Part shown: piece after piece, positions 18,503 to 27,553 of the stretch
Position numbering within the stretch: position 1 is the first letter of the stretch
How the letters are laid out: every line of letters begins with the position of its first letter
DNA from: CAITSH01 sp025356665
GTDB lineage: Bacteria; Pseudomonadota; Gammaproteobacteria; Burkholderiales; SG8-39
Assembly (NCBI GenBank): GCA_025356665.1
Contig: JANXRV010000019.1
Span: forward strand, 62,001-126,000
Direction of reading: 5' to 3'
Length of the DNA stretch: 64,000 nucleotides
Made by a program: the position numbers and the translations under genes
The notes under the pieces: generated by a model
What the model was told of the DNA's origin: nothing
Databases searched by the model: none
Seen by the model: the letters and a program-made list of their open reading frames with translations, nothing else

Positions 18503-19603
18503 TCAGGAAAATAGGCGCAGGGACGTCGGGCTGCCCGCGGCAACTCCACGAGCCTCCATATCGCTGTAGAGGACGGCCAGTTGCCTTGCTATCATTTCGA
18601 AGGCTCGATCGCCAAGCGGGTTTCCGTTGTCGTCGAGTATCGCCGCATTCAGCCCCTGCGAAAGACGCTGGGCAGTGATTACCATGGCGCGGAAAGTAGC
18701 AATACCGCCGGGTGATCGCGGCACGTCAAGCAATAGGGAGACTCCGCGTGTTGTCATACCGCGCATCGTCTCGGCGTGAAAAACCGTGGATTCCTTATTT
18801 GCGAGCGAATACAGGATTACGCCATCGTCATTGCAAAAACTAAATTGCCCATCCGCGGCGAGTGCCATGCCTGCAGCTTCGGCCAGTCCTCGCAACTTGG
18901 TCCCGGCAAAGGGGACGCCGTCACGGGAAACCAAATGCACGGCAATCTGAACATCGACATCCGAGCAAAAAGCATCAAACTCCTTTGCCCGTAGCAAGGC
19001 AGCGGCAACAGGTTCGGCCGTGGCCATCCCACCCAAGCGCTCTGCAAGCGCAAACGCTCCCCCATTAAAAGAAGCGATATCCCGCTCCAAGATGACGCCT
19101 TGCCTGTTGATCATCTGTAGCGCCGCCCGAATATGGGTGCACCTCGAACCGGGACGAATCGATAGCCACTCTCCTCCAGTTTGGGAAATTTCTGCCCATC
19201 GAATGCGCGGGTTTGATGCTAACTCCGGGGATCCTAAAATAGCTTCTGCGTCCACCTTATCGGGAAATATAATAAATACAACATGGTCAATAGATACTTC
19301 ATCGGCTAGGTTGGCAGGCGTGTCTGTCGGATCCGCCGCCACGGACATGACCGGCTCAATCCGAATCCGCTCATCATGGGAAATGTCATCTATTTTGGGA
19401 AAACTTGCGTCCTTTTCTAAGGGCGCTTCTGCCTCTACCTGACCGTGCCGGGTAGGCTTCGCAAGCAGAACATCTTCGTGCCCGGACCGAAAGCTGTCGC
19501 TAGTAGTACGGGCAATTCTTCGATCCTGCCATTTGTTATAGGCGACAACCGCAACAATGACCAGAGCGCCTATTCCAAGAAGACTAATCTGAAATTCGCT
19601 CAT
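18503..19603 (-). CDS. zipA: Cell division protein ZipA homologue
   Basis: ZipA tethers FtsZ filaments to the inner membrane during division. The 366-residue product has one N-terminal membrane helix (about residues 5-22, with an out-facing N-terminus and KWQDRR after it), a variable acidic and proline-poor linker, and a C-terminal domain (about 230-366) with the pattern of the ZipA FtsZ-binding fold: FDAFCSDVDVQIAVHLVSRD, DDGVILYSLANKE and GISLL-like VSLLLDVPRSP. The linker is not the long P/Q-rich stretch of E. coli ZipA. Position between smc and ligA is the classic zipA-ligA arrangement and strengthens the call. Confidence 0.85.
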   Translation of the reverse strand: MSEFQISLLGIGALVIVAVVAYNKWQDRRIARTTSDSFRSGHEDVLLAKPTRHGQVEAEAPLEKDASFPKIDDISHDERIRIEPVMSVAADPTDTPANLADEVSIDHVVFIIFPDKVDAEAILGSPELASNPRIRWAEISQTGGEWLSIRPGSRCTHIRAALQMINRQGVILERDIASFNGGAFALAERLGGMATAEPVAAALLRAKEFDAFCSDVDVQIAVHLVSRDGVPFAGTKLRGLAEAAGMALAADGQFSFCNDDGVILYSLANKESTVFHAETMRGMTTRGVSLLLDVPRSPGGIATFRAMVITAQRLSQGLNAAILDDNGNPLGDRAFEMIARQLAVLYSDMEARGVAAGSPTSLRLFS

Positions 19604-19613
19604 TCGAAGGCAC

Positions 19614-22600
19614 TCATGCTAAAGCGGGCATCCGGCTATCGTCCGCTAGTTTTAGCGCTTGCTCCATATCTACGGCCACGACACGTGACACCCCAGATTC
19701 CTGCATAGTCACTCCAACCAATTGGGACGCAAGTTCCATGGTTATCTTGTTGTGACTGATAAATACGAATTGGGTTCCCGAAGACATTTTGCGCACCAGC
19801 TCACAAAACCGCTCCGTGTTTGTGTCATCAAGTGGCGCGTCCACCTCGTCAAGAAGGCAAAATGGAGCTGGATTGAGTTGAAACATCGAAAATACCAGCG
19901 CAATCGCCGTTAGCGCCTTTTCACCACCAGATAAAAGGTGTATCGAGGTATTTTTCTTTCCAGGCGGGTGCGCCATCACCTGAATACCAGCGTCAAGGAT
20001 CTCCTCCCCCGTCATGATTAGTTTTGCCTCGCCGCCGCCAAAGAGAGTCGGGAACATAGTTCCAAAATGGGCGTTAACAGTGTCGAATGTCTGTTGCAGA
20101 AGCTCCCTTGTCTCGCGATCGATCTTGCGGATTGCATTTTCGAGCGTAGCGAGGGCCTCGGCAAGGTCGGTCGTCTGGGAGTCGAGAAAGTTCTTGCGCT
20201 CCCTGTTTTGCGTTAGTTCATCCAGCGCGGCCATGTTGACGGCCCCGAGCTCGGCAATGGCATTGGTCAGGCGTGTAATTTCACCTTGGAGTGGCGCTCC
20301 CTTTTGGCCCGCCTCTATTGTCGCCTCCAAGCCGGCTTCGTCCGCACCGGCTTCGAAAAGCTGGTGCGCGAATTGCTCGTAAGCAAGGCGACCTGCCTGC
20401 TCTTTCAGTTTGAGTTCCCCAATGCGTTCGCGCAAGGGATCCAGCTTATGCTCGGACTCAAGGCGTTGTGACTCTGCGGTGCGCAAGCCGGCGGACACGG
20501 ATTCCTGATGGTCCCGCGCTGTAGCGAGAGCCTGTTCTTTGACCAGCTTGAGTTCGAGCGCGCCTTGAAGTTGCTCGCGCTGCGAGGTGTCCGACAGCGT
20601 GCTTATCTCCCCCTGAAACTCCCCAATCTGCTCAAGGCCCGTCGCCATTTGTTCAACTAAATTCTTCGATAGAGATTCTATCTCGCTGATTTTAGAAAAA
20701 CATTCCCGTTCATTGAATAACGCCTGCTGATGTTCGCGATCAGCCTGCTGAATCGCCGCCCGTTGAGCCTCGAGTGCCGACTCCGCCGTCTGAAAGGCAG
20801 TCTGCGCAAATTCCAACAGCTCGTGCAAGGCGTCAATTTCACCCTGCAACTGCTCCAGTTTCGCCTCTGCCTGCGTCTGATGCTCCTGCTCGACCTGCTT
20901 TTGCTGGTTGATTTCCTGCAATTCGAGACCGATTTGGCGCGCCCGCTCAGTTACGCGTTCTGCGTTCTGGGCGACCCGGACTTGCTCCAATTGCAAGGTA
21001 TGCGCGTTCTGCCGCACCGTTGCGAGTTGCTGGCTGATTGCAGCTTGCGCATTTTGGCAGATAGATACGCGCTCTTCAGCCTCGGTCAATACTGATCTTG
21101 TCGCCTCGAGTTGAGCCTGCCGCTCCTCGCAGTCTTGTGCCAAAGCGCCAATTTCACGCTGACGCGCAAGGATGCCGGTATCCGCGGGGTCTGGTGCGTG
21201 GAAGGTAAGCCCTTGGCGACCGAACTGATGACCGTCCCTGTTGACCAGAACGCTCCCTACCGGCAGACTTAATCGCGTCATCAGACGCGGAATTCCCTCG
21301 AAGGCAAGGTAGCCGTCAAGCCATCCTTCAATCAGTGGCGCTATCGCCGGATCCGAGTATCGTACGTAGCTAGCTAGCGAGGAGAACTCCCCGGCGGCCG
21401 GCGCGCTTGTGGCGCCCCCTGCGGCGAATACGCTCAATTTGGCTGGAGGTGGATTATCCAAAAGACGTTGGATGTGGTCAGGACTGGCGACTTCGATGGC
21501 ATGCAGTTTTTCGCGCAAAACCGACTCAACCGCATTTTCCCAGCCAGGTTCGACCGTAATTTTTTGCCAAAGACGTGGCAGCGACGACAAGCCCTGCACT
21601 TCTAGCCAATCATGGATTTTCCCGTTTTCGTCCACGCTCTTCTGAATTTGGCGCAACGCGGCCAAGCGACCTTCAAGTCCTCCCGCCTCCTGCTGCAGAC
21701 GCTGCAACAACGCTTGGGCGTCCTGCCGCGCTTGGGTAAAGCCCGGAAATTCAGCCTGCAGTTGCAGCATTGACGCCTCAAGGTCGGCCGCCTGCGCCTG
21801 AACCTCAGCCAGATCGATCTGCAGCTTTTTTAGAATTTCCGGATCCGGAACGGCCAGCGCCACCTTTTCCCTCGTTAGCCGCTCTTCCCGTTGCTCAAGA
21901 CCCTGCAAGGTTTTACCCGCGTGGCTGATGTGCGTCTGCTCAATCTGGAAGGCTTGCGTGGTCCGCGCCATTGTCGCGCGCGACTCGGTAACTCTTTCCC
22001 GCTCAGTACGGAACAACTGCTCTGCTTCTGGCAGTTTTTCCGCCTCGTTGCTGGCCTGATCCTGGGTGCCGGCGACTCGTTCGGCCGCCTCCTCACGACG
22101 TTGATGCCACATCGACTTTGCCGACTCCAGCTCGCTGCTTTGGCCTTGCCATTGCTCCAATCGAATCTTTAAGTCGGCTAAGCGTGATTCCAAACGTTGG
22201 CGGGTATCAGACATATACCGAATGTCCGCCTCCAAACGGGTGACCTCGGTATTTGCGGAGAACAACTCGGCTTGAGCCGCGCTCAATACGTCCCCCGCGC
22301 TGTAGTGTTCGGCGCGAATGGTTTCAAGTCTATTTTCGACTTCACGCAGCTTTGCGGTTTCTTCTTCTAGCTCGTTGGTCGTTTTTTCTACGTCTCGCGC
22401 GTAGCGCTGAAAATCGGACTCAGCTTCTTTTTTACGTACCAGCCACAACAGGTTTTGGCGATTCTTGAGCTTGTCTTGAAGCTCCTGGTAGGTTTTGGCG
22501 ACTTCGGCCTGCTTTTCCAGTTTTTCGACCTGGATGCCAAGCTCCTGTTGGATATCAGCGACACGAGAAAGATTTTCCCGCGTGTCGGATAAGCGATTTT

Positions 22601-23141
22601 CTGTTTCGCGGCGCCTGTCCTTGTATTTCGAGACGCCGGCCGCCTCTTCAAGGAATACCCGTAATTCCTCTGGTTTGGCCTCGATAATGCGCGAGATCAT
22701 ACCCTGCTCAATGATCGCGTAGGCGCGGGGCCCCAGGCCGGTTCCCATGAAAATATCCTGGATGTCCCGCCTGCGAACGTGCGCATTATTGATGAAGTAG
22801 GACGATTCGCCATCGCGCTGCAAAACGCGCTTGACCGCGATTTCCGCGTATTGCGACCACTGTCCGCCAGCTTTACCCATACTGTTGTCGAAATGCAACT
22901 CGACACTGGCTCTGGCCACTGGCTTGCGCTGCCCTGACCCGTTGAAAATAACGTCCTGCATCGACTCACCACGCAGCGCCGAAGCCTTTGACTCGCCGAG
23001 CACCCAGCGTACGGCGTCGATTACATTGGACTTGCCGCAGCCGTTCGGGCCGACAACACCGACCAGTTGGCCTGGGACATAGATGGAGGTTGGGTCGACA
23101 AACGACTTGAACCCGGAAAGCTTGATTTGAGTAAGGCGCAC
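19614..23141 (-). CDS. smc: Chromosome segregation protein SMC
   Basis: SMC is the ATPase arm of the bacterial condensin that compacts and aligns sister chromosomes. From the GTG at 23141 (RLTQIKLSGFKSFVDPT) the product is 1175 residues. It has Walker A GPNGCGKS (31-38), two long coiled coils around a hinge (about residues 520-640), and a C-terminal ABC signature LSGGEKALTAIAL followed by Walker B FCLLDEVDAPLDD. The frame extends upstream to 23312, but that part is leader sequence with no conserved start. No Shine-Dalgarno sequence is obvious. Its partners scpA and scpB are at 40-42 kb in this window. Confidence 0.96.
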   Translation of the reverse strand: MRLTQIKLSGFKSFVDPTSIYVPGQLVGVVGPNGCGKSNVIDAVRWVLGESKASALRGESMQDVIFNGSGQRKPVARASVELHFDNSMGKAGGQWSQYAEIAVKRVLQRDGESSYFINNAHVRRRDIQDIFMGTGLGPRAYAIIEQGMISRIIEAKPEELRVFLEEAAGVSKYKDRRRETENRLSDTRENLSRVADIQQELGIQVEKLEKQAEVAKTYQELQDKLKNRQNLLWLVRKKEAESDFQRYARDVEKTTNELEEETAKLREVENRLETIRAEHYSAGDVLSAAQAELFSANTEVTRLEADIRYMSDTRQRLESRLADLKIRLEQWQGQSSELESAKSMWHQRREEAAERVAGTQDQASNEAEKLPEAEQLFRTERERVTESRATMARTTQAFQIEQTHISHAGKTLQGLEQREERLTREKVALAVPDPEILKKLQIDLAEVQAQAADLEASMLQLQAEFPGFTQARQDAQALLQRLQQEAGGLEGRLAALRQIQKSVDENGKIHDWLEVQGLSSLPRLWQKITVEPGWENAVESVLREKLHAIEVASPDHIQRLLDNPPPAKLSVFAAGGATSAPAAGEFSSLASYVRYSDPAIAPLIEGWLDGYLAFEGIPRLMTRLSLPVGSVLVNRDGHQFGRQGLTFHAPDPADTGILARQREIGALAQDCEERQAQLEATRSVLTEAEERVSICQNAQAAISQQLATVRQNAHTLQLEQVRVAQNAERVTERARQIGLELQEINQQKQVEQEHQTQAEAKLEQLQGEIDALHELLEFAQTAFQTAESALEAQRAAIQQADREHQQALFNERECFSKISEIESLSKNLVEQMATGLEQIGEFQGEISTLSDTSQREQLQGALELKLVKEQALATARDHQESVSAGLRTAESQRLESEHKLDPLRERIGELKLKEQAGRLAYEQFAHQLFEAGADEAGLEATIEAGQKGAPLQGEITRLTNAIAELGAVNMAALDELTQNRERKNFLDSQTTDLAEALATLENAIRKIDRETRELLQQTFDTVNAHFGTMFPTLFGGGEAKLIMTGEEILDAGIQVMAHPPGKKNTSIHLLSGGEKALTAIALVFSMFQLNPAPFCLLDEVDAPLDDTNTERFCELVRKMSSGTQFVFISHNKITMELASQLVGVTMQESGVSRVVAVDMEQALKLADDSRMPALA

Positions 23142-23167
23142 GGGGGTCGGTAAGAAAGGATCGCTAA

Positions 23168-23192
23168 GAAAGAAAAACCGGCTACAGGCCGG
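23168..23192 (-). terminator. Terminator-like hairpin in the smc leader
   Basis: Read on the minus strand, CCGGC (23192-23188) pairs with GCCGG (23182-23178) around a five-base loop and is followed directly by TTTTTCTTTC. It stands about 27 bases before the smc GTG. The upstream neighbour is divergent, so no gene ends here; the hairpin belongs to the smc message itself and could act as an attenuator. Confidence 0.45.
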
Positions 23193-23197
23193 ATTTA

Positions 23198-23224
23198 TTG
23201 AGTAAGAATGTCGACAGCTATAAT
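23198..23224 (+). promoter_or_regulatory. Predicted promoter of queF
   Basis: A perfect -10 box TATAAT is at 23219-23224 on the plus strand. The best -35-like box, TTGAGT, is at 23198-23203 with a short 15-base spacer; TATTGA at 23196 would give 17. The transcript would start near 23231, about 35 bases before the queF ATG. Confidence 0.45.
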
Positions 23225-23265
23225 AACACTTTGACCAACCCACTCCCGACAGAGAAATTCGCGAA

Positions 23266-23685
23266 ATGCCGAGCAAACCCAGCAAAACCTTGAATTCCTT
23301 CCCCAATCCCAACCCATCGCGGGATTTCCTGATTCATATGGAAATTCCAGAATTTACATGCCTCTGCCCGATGACCGGCCAGCCAGATTTTGCAACATTA
23401 GTTCTTGATTACATCGCTGATAAAAAATGCGTCGAACTGAAGAGCTTGAAGCTTTACATTTGGGCTTATCGTGACGTGGGGGCGTATCACGAGGCGGTCA
23501 CCAACCAGATACTTGACGATATAGTAAAGACTCTGTCGCCGCGGTACGCCCGGTTATCAGCAAAGTTTTTCGTTCGCGGCGGAATATTCACCACTGTCGT
23601 TGCCGAACACCGGCAAAAAAACTGGAAACCGCTACCCAAAGTTGATCTCGGATCATTTGACGCGGCGGCGCCCACCGCCGGATAA
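23266..23685 (+). CDS. queF: NADPH-dependent 7-cyano-7-deazaguanine reductase
   Basis: QueF reduces the nitrile of preQ0 to the amine of preQ1, the last free-base step before queuosine is put into tRNA. The product is 139 residues, the short single-domain form. Residues 32-41 carry CLCPMTGQPD with the nucleophilic Cys34. The QueF motif follows as ELKSLKLYIWAYRDVGAYHE, containing the substrate-binding Glu and His. It is divergent from smc with its own predicted promoter and has no other queuosine gene next to it in this window. Confidence 0.95.
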   Translation: MPSKPSKTLNSFPNPNPSRDFLIHMEIPEFTCLCPMTGQPDFATLVLDYIADKKCVELKSLKLYIWAYRDVGAYHEAVTNQILDDIVKTLSPRYARLSAKFFVRGGIFTTVVAEHRQKNWKPLPKVDLGSFDAAAPTAG

Positions 23686-23772
23686 AGCCTCAGGCAATTG
23701 CCCCAGCCTCTCGGTGCCAGTGCCGACCAGGTCCACAATGACAACATGTATTTCCCCCTAAGGATCGCATAA

Positions 23773-24960
23773 GTGAATCCCCTGCTGGGCAAACTCCAGC
23801 CCTATCCCTTTGAAAAACTTCGAAAATTATTTGCCGAAGTTACGCCTGTTCCCGGCATGTCAGCCATTAGCCTTGGCATCGGCGAACCCAAGCATGCAAC
23901 CCCGGCGTTTATCTGTCGCGCCCTAGCCGAGAATCTCGATGGGCTGGCAAGTTACCCCGCGACAGCGGGCGCTCCGGCGTTGCGCGAAGCGATCGCTGAA
24001 TGGCTAATGCGGCGCTATGGACTGGACAACGTCGACCCGGCGACGCAGGTTCTGCCAGTCAATGGATCACGTGAAGCCCTGTTCGCAATCGCACAGACAG
24101 TGGTGGACGCAAGCTGCGGTGGCATTGTGATCTGCCCCAACCCTTTCTACCAGATATACGAGGGTGCCGCCCTTCTGTCAGGCGCTGAACCTTACTTTGT
24201 CAACGCCGATCCGGCGCGCGGCTATAAAGTCAACTATGCAGCGGTGCCCGACGAGGTCTGGCGACGCACCCAACTCGTCTATACCTGTTCTCCAGGCAAC
24301 CCGACTGGAAATGTAATGTCGCTGGCGGAGTGGCGTGTGCTGTTCGAACTTTCCGAGCGTCACGGATTTGTGATCGCCTCGGATGAGTGCTACTCGGAAC
24401 TTTATTACGACGATGAGAATCCCCCCCTCGGCGCGCTTCAAGCGTCCCAAATTCTCGGGATAAACCGGTTCGAACGATTGATCGTGTTTTCCAGCCTCTC
24501 TAAGCGGTCCAACGTGCCCGGCATGCGCTCCGGCTTTGTTGCCGGCGACGCCACACTGATGCGACAGTTCTTGTTATATCGGACCTATCAGGGCGGCGCG
24601 ATGAGTCCGGCCGTACAAACGGCAAGCACCGCAGCCTGGCATGACGAGGCTCATGTCAGCGACAACCGGCGCCTTTACGCCGAAAAATTCCGCGAGATCG
24701 TACCCATGCTCTCTTCGCTTGGGGCGAATATGCCTGCGGGAGGCTTTTATCTCTGGCTCAAGACGCCAATCCCGGATGACCGCTTCGCTCGGGACCTTTA
24801 CCGAGACTATAATGTGACGGTCTTGCCAGGGAGCTATCTCGCGCGTGAAACGCGTGACGGCAACCCGGGAAAGAACCGTATCCGCATCGCCTTGGTGGCG
24901 CCGCTTGCCGAATGTCGCGAAGCGGTGGAGCGCCTTAGAAAGTTTACCCTCTCTTTTTGA
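23773..24960 (+). CDS. dapC: N-succinyldiaminopimelate aminotransferase DapC
   Basis: This PLP-dependent class I aminotransferase converts N-succinyl-2-amino-6-ketopimelate to N-succinyl-LL-diaminopimelate in the succinylase branch of lysine and peptidoglycan-precursor synthesis. The product (395 residues) has the PLP-lysine segment VFSSLSKRSNVPGMRSGFV and the cofactor Asp/Tyr region ASDECYSELYYDD. The N-terminal NPLLGKLQPYPFEKLRKLF matches proteobacterial DapC. The start is a GTG with AAGGA about 10 bases upstream. dapD follows 6 bases later. Confidence 0.95.
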   Translation: MNPLLGKLQPYPFEKLRKLFAEVTPVPGMSAISLGIGEPKHATPAFICRALAENLDGLASYPATAGAPALREAIAEWLMRRYGLDNVDPATQVLPVNGSREALFAIAQTVVDASCGGIVICPNPFYQIYEGAALLSGAEPYFVNADPARGYKVNYAAVPDEVWRRTQLVYTCSPGNPTGNVMSLAEWRVLFELSERHGFVIASDECYSELYYDDENPPLGALQASQILGINRFERLIVFSSLSKRSNVPGMRSGFVAGDATLMRQFLLYRTYQGGAMSPAVQTASTAAWHDEAHVSDNRRLYAEKFREIVPMLSSLGANMPAGGFYLWLKTPIPDDRFARDLYRDYNVTVLPGSYLARETRDGNPGKNRIRIALVAPLAECREAVERLRKFTLSF

Positions 24961-24966
24961 AAAATC

Positions 24967-25785
24967 ATGTCCGCACAAAATATCGTAGAGCAAGCCTGGG
25001 AAGTTCGCGCCGAGATCAATCCCGGCAATGCAAGCGTCGAAGTTCGTAACGCCGTGGACTCGGTCGTAGCTGAGCTCGACAAAGGCCAGTTACGCGTCGC
25101 AGAGAAAGTGTCCGGCGTATGGATCACGCACCAGTGGATCAAGAAAGCCGTGCTGCTGTCGTTCCGACTTCAGGACAACGGCGAAATGGGCGGTGGTGAT
25201 CTGCGTTTCTGGGACAAGGTTCCATCCAAATTCGCGGACTGGTCGAAAGATGACTTCGCCGCCGGCGGGTTTCGCGTTGTTCCGCCGGCGTTTGCACGTC
25301 GTGGTGCGTACATCGCAAAGAATGCCGTGCTCATGCCCTCTTACGTCAACATCGGCGCTTACGTTGATGAAGGCACCATGGTCGACACTTGGGCCACCGT
25401 GGGTTCATGCGCGCAGATCGGCAAGGGTGTGCATCTATCAGGTGGGGTTGGCATAGGGGGCGTGCTCGAACCGCTTCAGGCTAACCCGACGATCATCGAA
25501 GACAACTGCTTCATCGGTGCACGCTCCGAGGTCGTTGAGGGCGTCATCGTGGAGGAGAATGCAGTTCTCGGAATGGGGGTCTATCTCGGTCAGAGCACAA
25601 AAATCTACAATCGCGCCACCGGCGAAGTGAGTTACGGACGGGTACCGGCCGGTTCGGTTGTCGTCGCGGGGAATCTGCCCTCCGCCGACGGCAAGTACAG
25701 TCTTTATTGCGCCGTGATTGTGAAGCAGGTCGACGCCAAGACCCGCGCCAAAACCGGCATCAATGACTTGTTGCGCGGTGACTGA
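24967..25785 (+). CDS. dapD: 2,3,4,5-tetrahydropyridine-2,6-dicarboxylate N-succinyltransferase
   Basis: DapD succinylates tetrahydrodipicolinate using succinyl-CoA, opening the succinylase branch. The 272 residues contain a helical N-terminus and a left-handed beta-helix of hexapeptide repeats with the signature NIGAYVDEGTMVDTWATVGS. The substrate loop GVGIGGVLEPLQA follows, and the end matches the family (GRVPAGSVVVAGNLPS). dapC lies immediately upstream. About 95 bases without a gene follow before pilU, holding only a strong ribosome binding site for it. Confidence 0.97.
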   Translation: MSAQNIVEQAWEVRAEINPGNASVEVRNAVDSVVAELDKGQLRVAEKVSGVWITHQWIKKAVLLSFRLQDNGEMGGGDLRFWDKVPSKFADWSKDDFAAGGFRVVPPAFARRGAYIAKNAVLMPSYVNIGAYVDEGTMVDTWATVGSCAQIGKGVHLSGGVGIGGVLEPLQANPTIIEDNCFIGARSEVVEGVIVEENAVLGMGVYLGQSTKIYNRATGEVSYGRVPAGSVVVAGNLPSADGKYSLYCAVIVKQVDAKTRAKTGINDLLRGD

Positions 25786-25881
25786 GTTAGCGGCGCGCCT
25801 CGCGGTGCGCATTCGATACGGGGTGCTCAGTGCTGCATTCCGCGTTAATATCGATTCAGCCTTAAATCGGGAGAGGGCACC

Positions 25882-27075
25882 ATGTCGATGATGAAACGAC
25901 TTTTCCAGCTGATGGCGGACAAAAAAGCCTCGGATATCTTCATGTCGGTCAGCTCCCCGATCAACATCAAGATCAACGGGACTGCCATCCCCGTCAACCA
26001 GCAAGTGATGGATGCAAAAACCATCAAGGAACTGCTTTACGAGGTCCTGAATGAAAAGCAGATCAAGGAGTACGAGGAAACACTCGAACTCAACACGGCT
26101 TTCTCGATTGAAGGCGTGGGTAATTTCCGTATAAGCGCCTTCCGGCAAAAAGGTACGCCGGCTGTAGTGGTCCGTTATATACCCGGCTCGATTCCCTCTT
26201 TTGACTCGCTAGGCCTGCCCTCCGTTCTAAAGGAGGTCATCATGGAAAAGCGCGGGCTTATCCTGATGGTCGGCGCAACCGGATCAGGAAAATCAACCTC
26301 GCTCTCGGCAATGCTCGATTACCGCAACGAACAAAAATCCGGGCACATCCTGACCCTGGAAGATCCGGTCGAATTCATATTCCAGAACAAGAAGTCGATC
26401 GTCAACCAGCGCGAAGTTGGGACCGACACGCTCGATTTCAAGACCGCGCTGAAAAATGCACTGCGACAAGCACCCGATTGCATCCTGATCGGAGAAATTC
26501 GCGACAAGGACACCATGGCCGCGGCGATCGCCTATGCGCAATCAGGCCACCTCGCGCTCGCCACCTTGCACGCCAATAACGCCTACCACTCGATGAACCG
26601 AATCATCAGCTTCTATCCTCTGGAAAATCGTCCCGCGCTTTTGCAGGATCTGGCTGCGACCCTCAAGAGCGTCATATCGCAGCGCCTGATCAAAACCTTA
26701 AAGGGCGGACGCGCCGCCGCGGTTGAGGTCATGCTTAACAGTCGCCATCTTGCCGAGCTCATAGACAAGGGCGAGATCAACGAGATGAAAGATGCAATGG
26801 AGAAGAGCCTCTCACCCGGTTCGCAAACCTTTGAGCAGGCATTGTTCAAACTTCTTCGCGATGGCGTCATCAGTCAGGAGGAAGCCCTGGCCAACGCGGA
26901 TTCTGCGACCAACCTGCTCTGGCTTATCAACAACACCGAGGCCGGGGCCGAACTCGCTGCAAGCAAGGACAGCAAATCTACGTCGTTCGACAAAATGAGT
27001 TCGACCCAACCGATTGTGAGCACTTCATTTAGTGATTTCAAACTTGATACCGACGACAGCGAAAGAGCGGCCTGA
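25882..27075 (+). CDS. pilU: Twitching-motility ATPase PilU (PilT/PilU family)
   Basis: This hexameric ATPase supports type IV pilus retraction alongside PilT. Walker A is GATGSGKST (131-139). The Asp box (ILTLEDPVEF), Walker B (DCILIGEIRD) and His box (HLALATLHANNA) are intact. The C-terminal tail of about 45 residues after LLWLINN is long and Ser/Thr/Asp-rich, as in PilU rather than PilT. GGGAGAGGG precedes the ATG. Unusually it is not next to pilT but sits inside the dap cluster, between dapD and dapE. No other pilus gene is in the window. Confidence 0.92.
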   Translation: MSMMKRLFQLMADKKASDIFMSVSSPINIKINGTAIPVNQQVMDAKTIKELLYEVLNEKQIKEYEETLELNTAFSIEGVGNFRISAFRQKGTPAVVVRYIPGSIPSFDSLGLPSVLKEVIMEKRGLILMVGATGSGKSTSLSAMLDYRNEQKSGHILTLEDPVEFIFQNKKSIVNQREVGTDTLDFKTALKNALRQAPDCILIGEIRDKDTMAAAIAYAQSGHLALATLHANNAYHSMNRIISFYPLENRPALLQDLAATLKSVISQRLIKTLKGGRAAAVEVMLNSRHLAELIDKGEINEMKDAMEKSLSPGSQTFEQALFKLLRDGVISQEEALANADSATNLLWLINNTEAGAELAASKDSKSTSFDKMSSTQPIVSTSFSDFKLDTDDSERAA

Positions 27076-27079
27076 ACCA

Positions 27080-27442
27080 GTGATTACGGTGTACGGCATT
27101 CGCAATTGCGACAAGATAAAGCGGACGCTTGCCTGGTTTGACGCCAACGGCGTAACGGTACGATTTCACGATTATCGCAAAGATGGCCTCAAGGAGGCCG
27201 ATTTGCAATCATGGATGACGGTGCTCGACTGGAGCAGTCTGATCAATCGTTCCAGCACGACATGGCGAAGTCTGCCTGATCTCGCCAAGCAAGGGATAAC
27301 CTCGGCAAAAGCTGCTCGAACGCTGATGCTCACCCACCCTACCCTGATCAAACGACCACTAATCGTCGCCGGTGACGCCATTCACGTTGGTTACGATGAA
27401 GCCGCTTTAAGTAACTTGTCGATTGTTACTCCGGTCGCGTAA
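27080..27442 (+). CDS. ArsC/Spx-like reductase family protein (YffB type)
   Basis: The product is a 120-residue thioredoxin-fold protein of the arsenate reductase family, Spx/MgsR/YffB subgroup. The start is a GTG four bases after the pilU stop, giving ITVYGIRNCDKIKRTLAWF. There is a single Cys in NCD rather than the CX5R of true arsenate reductases, as in E. coli YffB. The LINRSSTTWR and HPTLIKRPLI segments are conserved in the family. The role of YffB proteins is not settled. It is often found directly before dapE in proteobacteria, as here. Confidence 0.88.
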   Translation: MITVYGIRNCDKIKRTLAWFDANGVTVRFHDYRKDGLKEADLQSWMTVLDWSSLINRSSTTWRSLPDLAKQGITSAKAARTLMLTHPTLIKRPLIVAGDAIHVGYDEAALSNLSIVTPVA

Positions 27443-27553
27443 TGCACAACCATGCACGAAAGGGCTGCCATCGACTGGAAATGCCCGTTTGGCGCCCCTT
27501 TCCAGCCTACGGCGACTCGCATCCTTCGCAATGATAAGTAAGGCAACCGAATC

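Noticed and set aside
23225..23265. Possible preQ1 riboswitch before queF
   Set aside because: The predicted leader is only about 35 bases and lacks the C-rich loop plus A-rich tail pattern of a preQ1-I aptamer.
23142..23312. N-terminal extension of SMC to the first in-frame start
   Set aside because: It would read through the leader hairpin and the queF promoter and adds 57 residues absent from SMC proteins.
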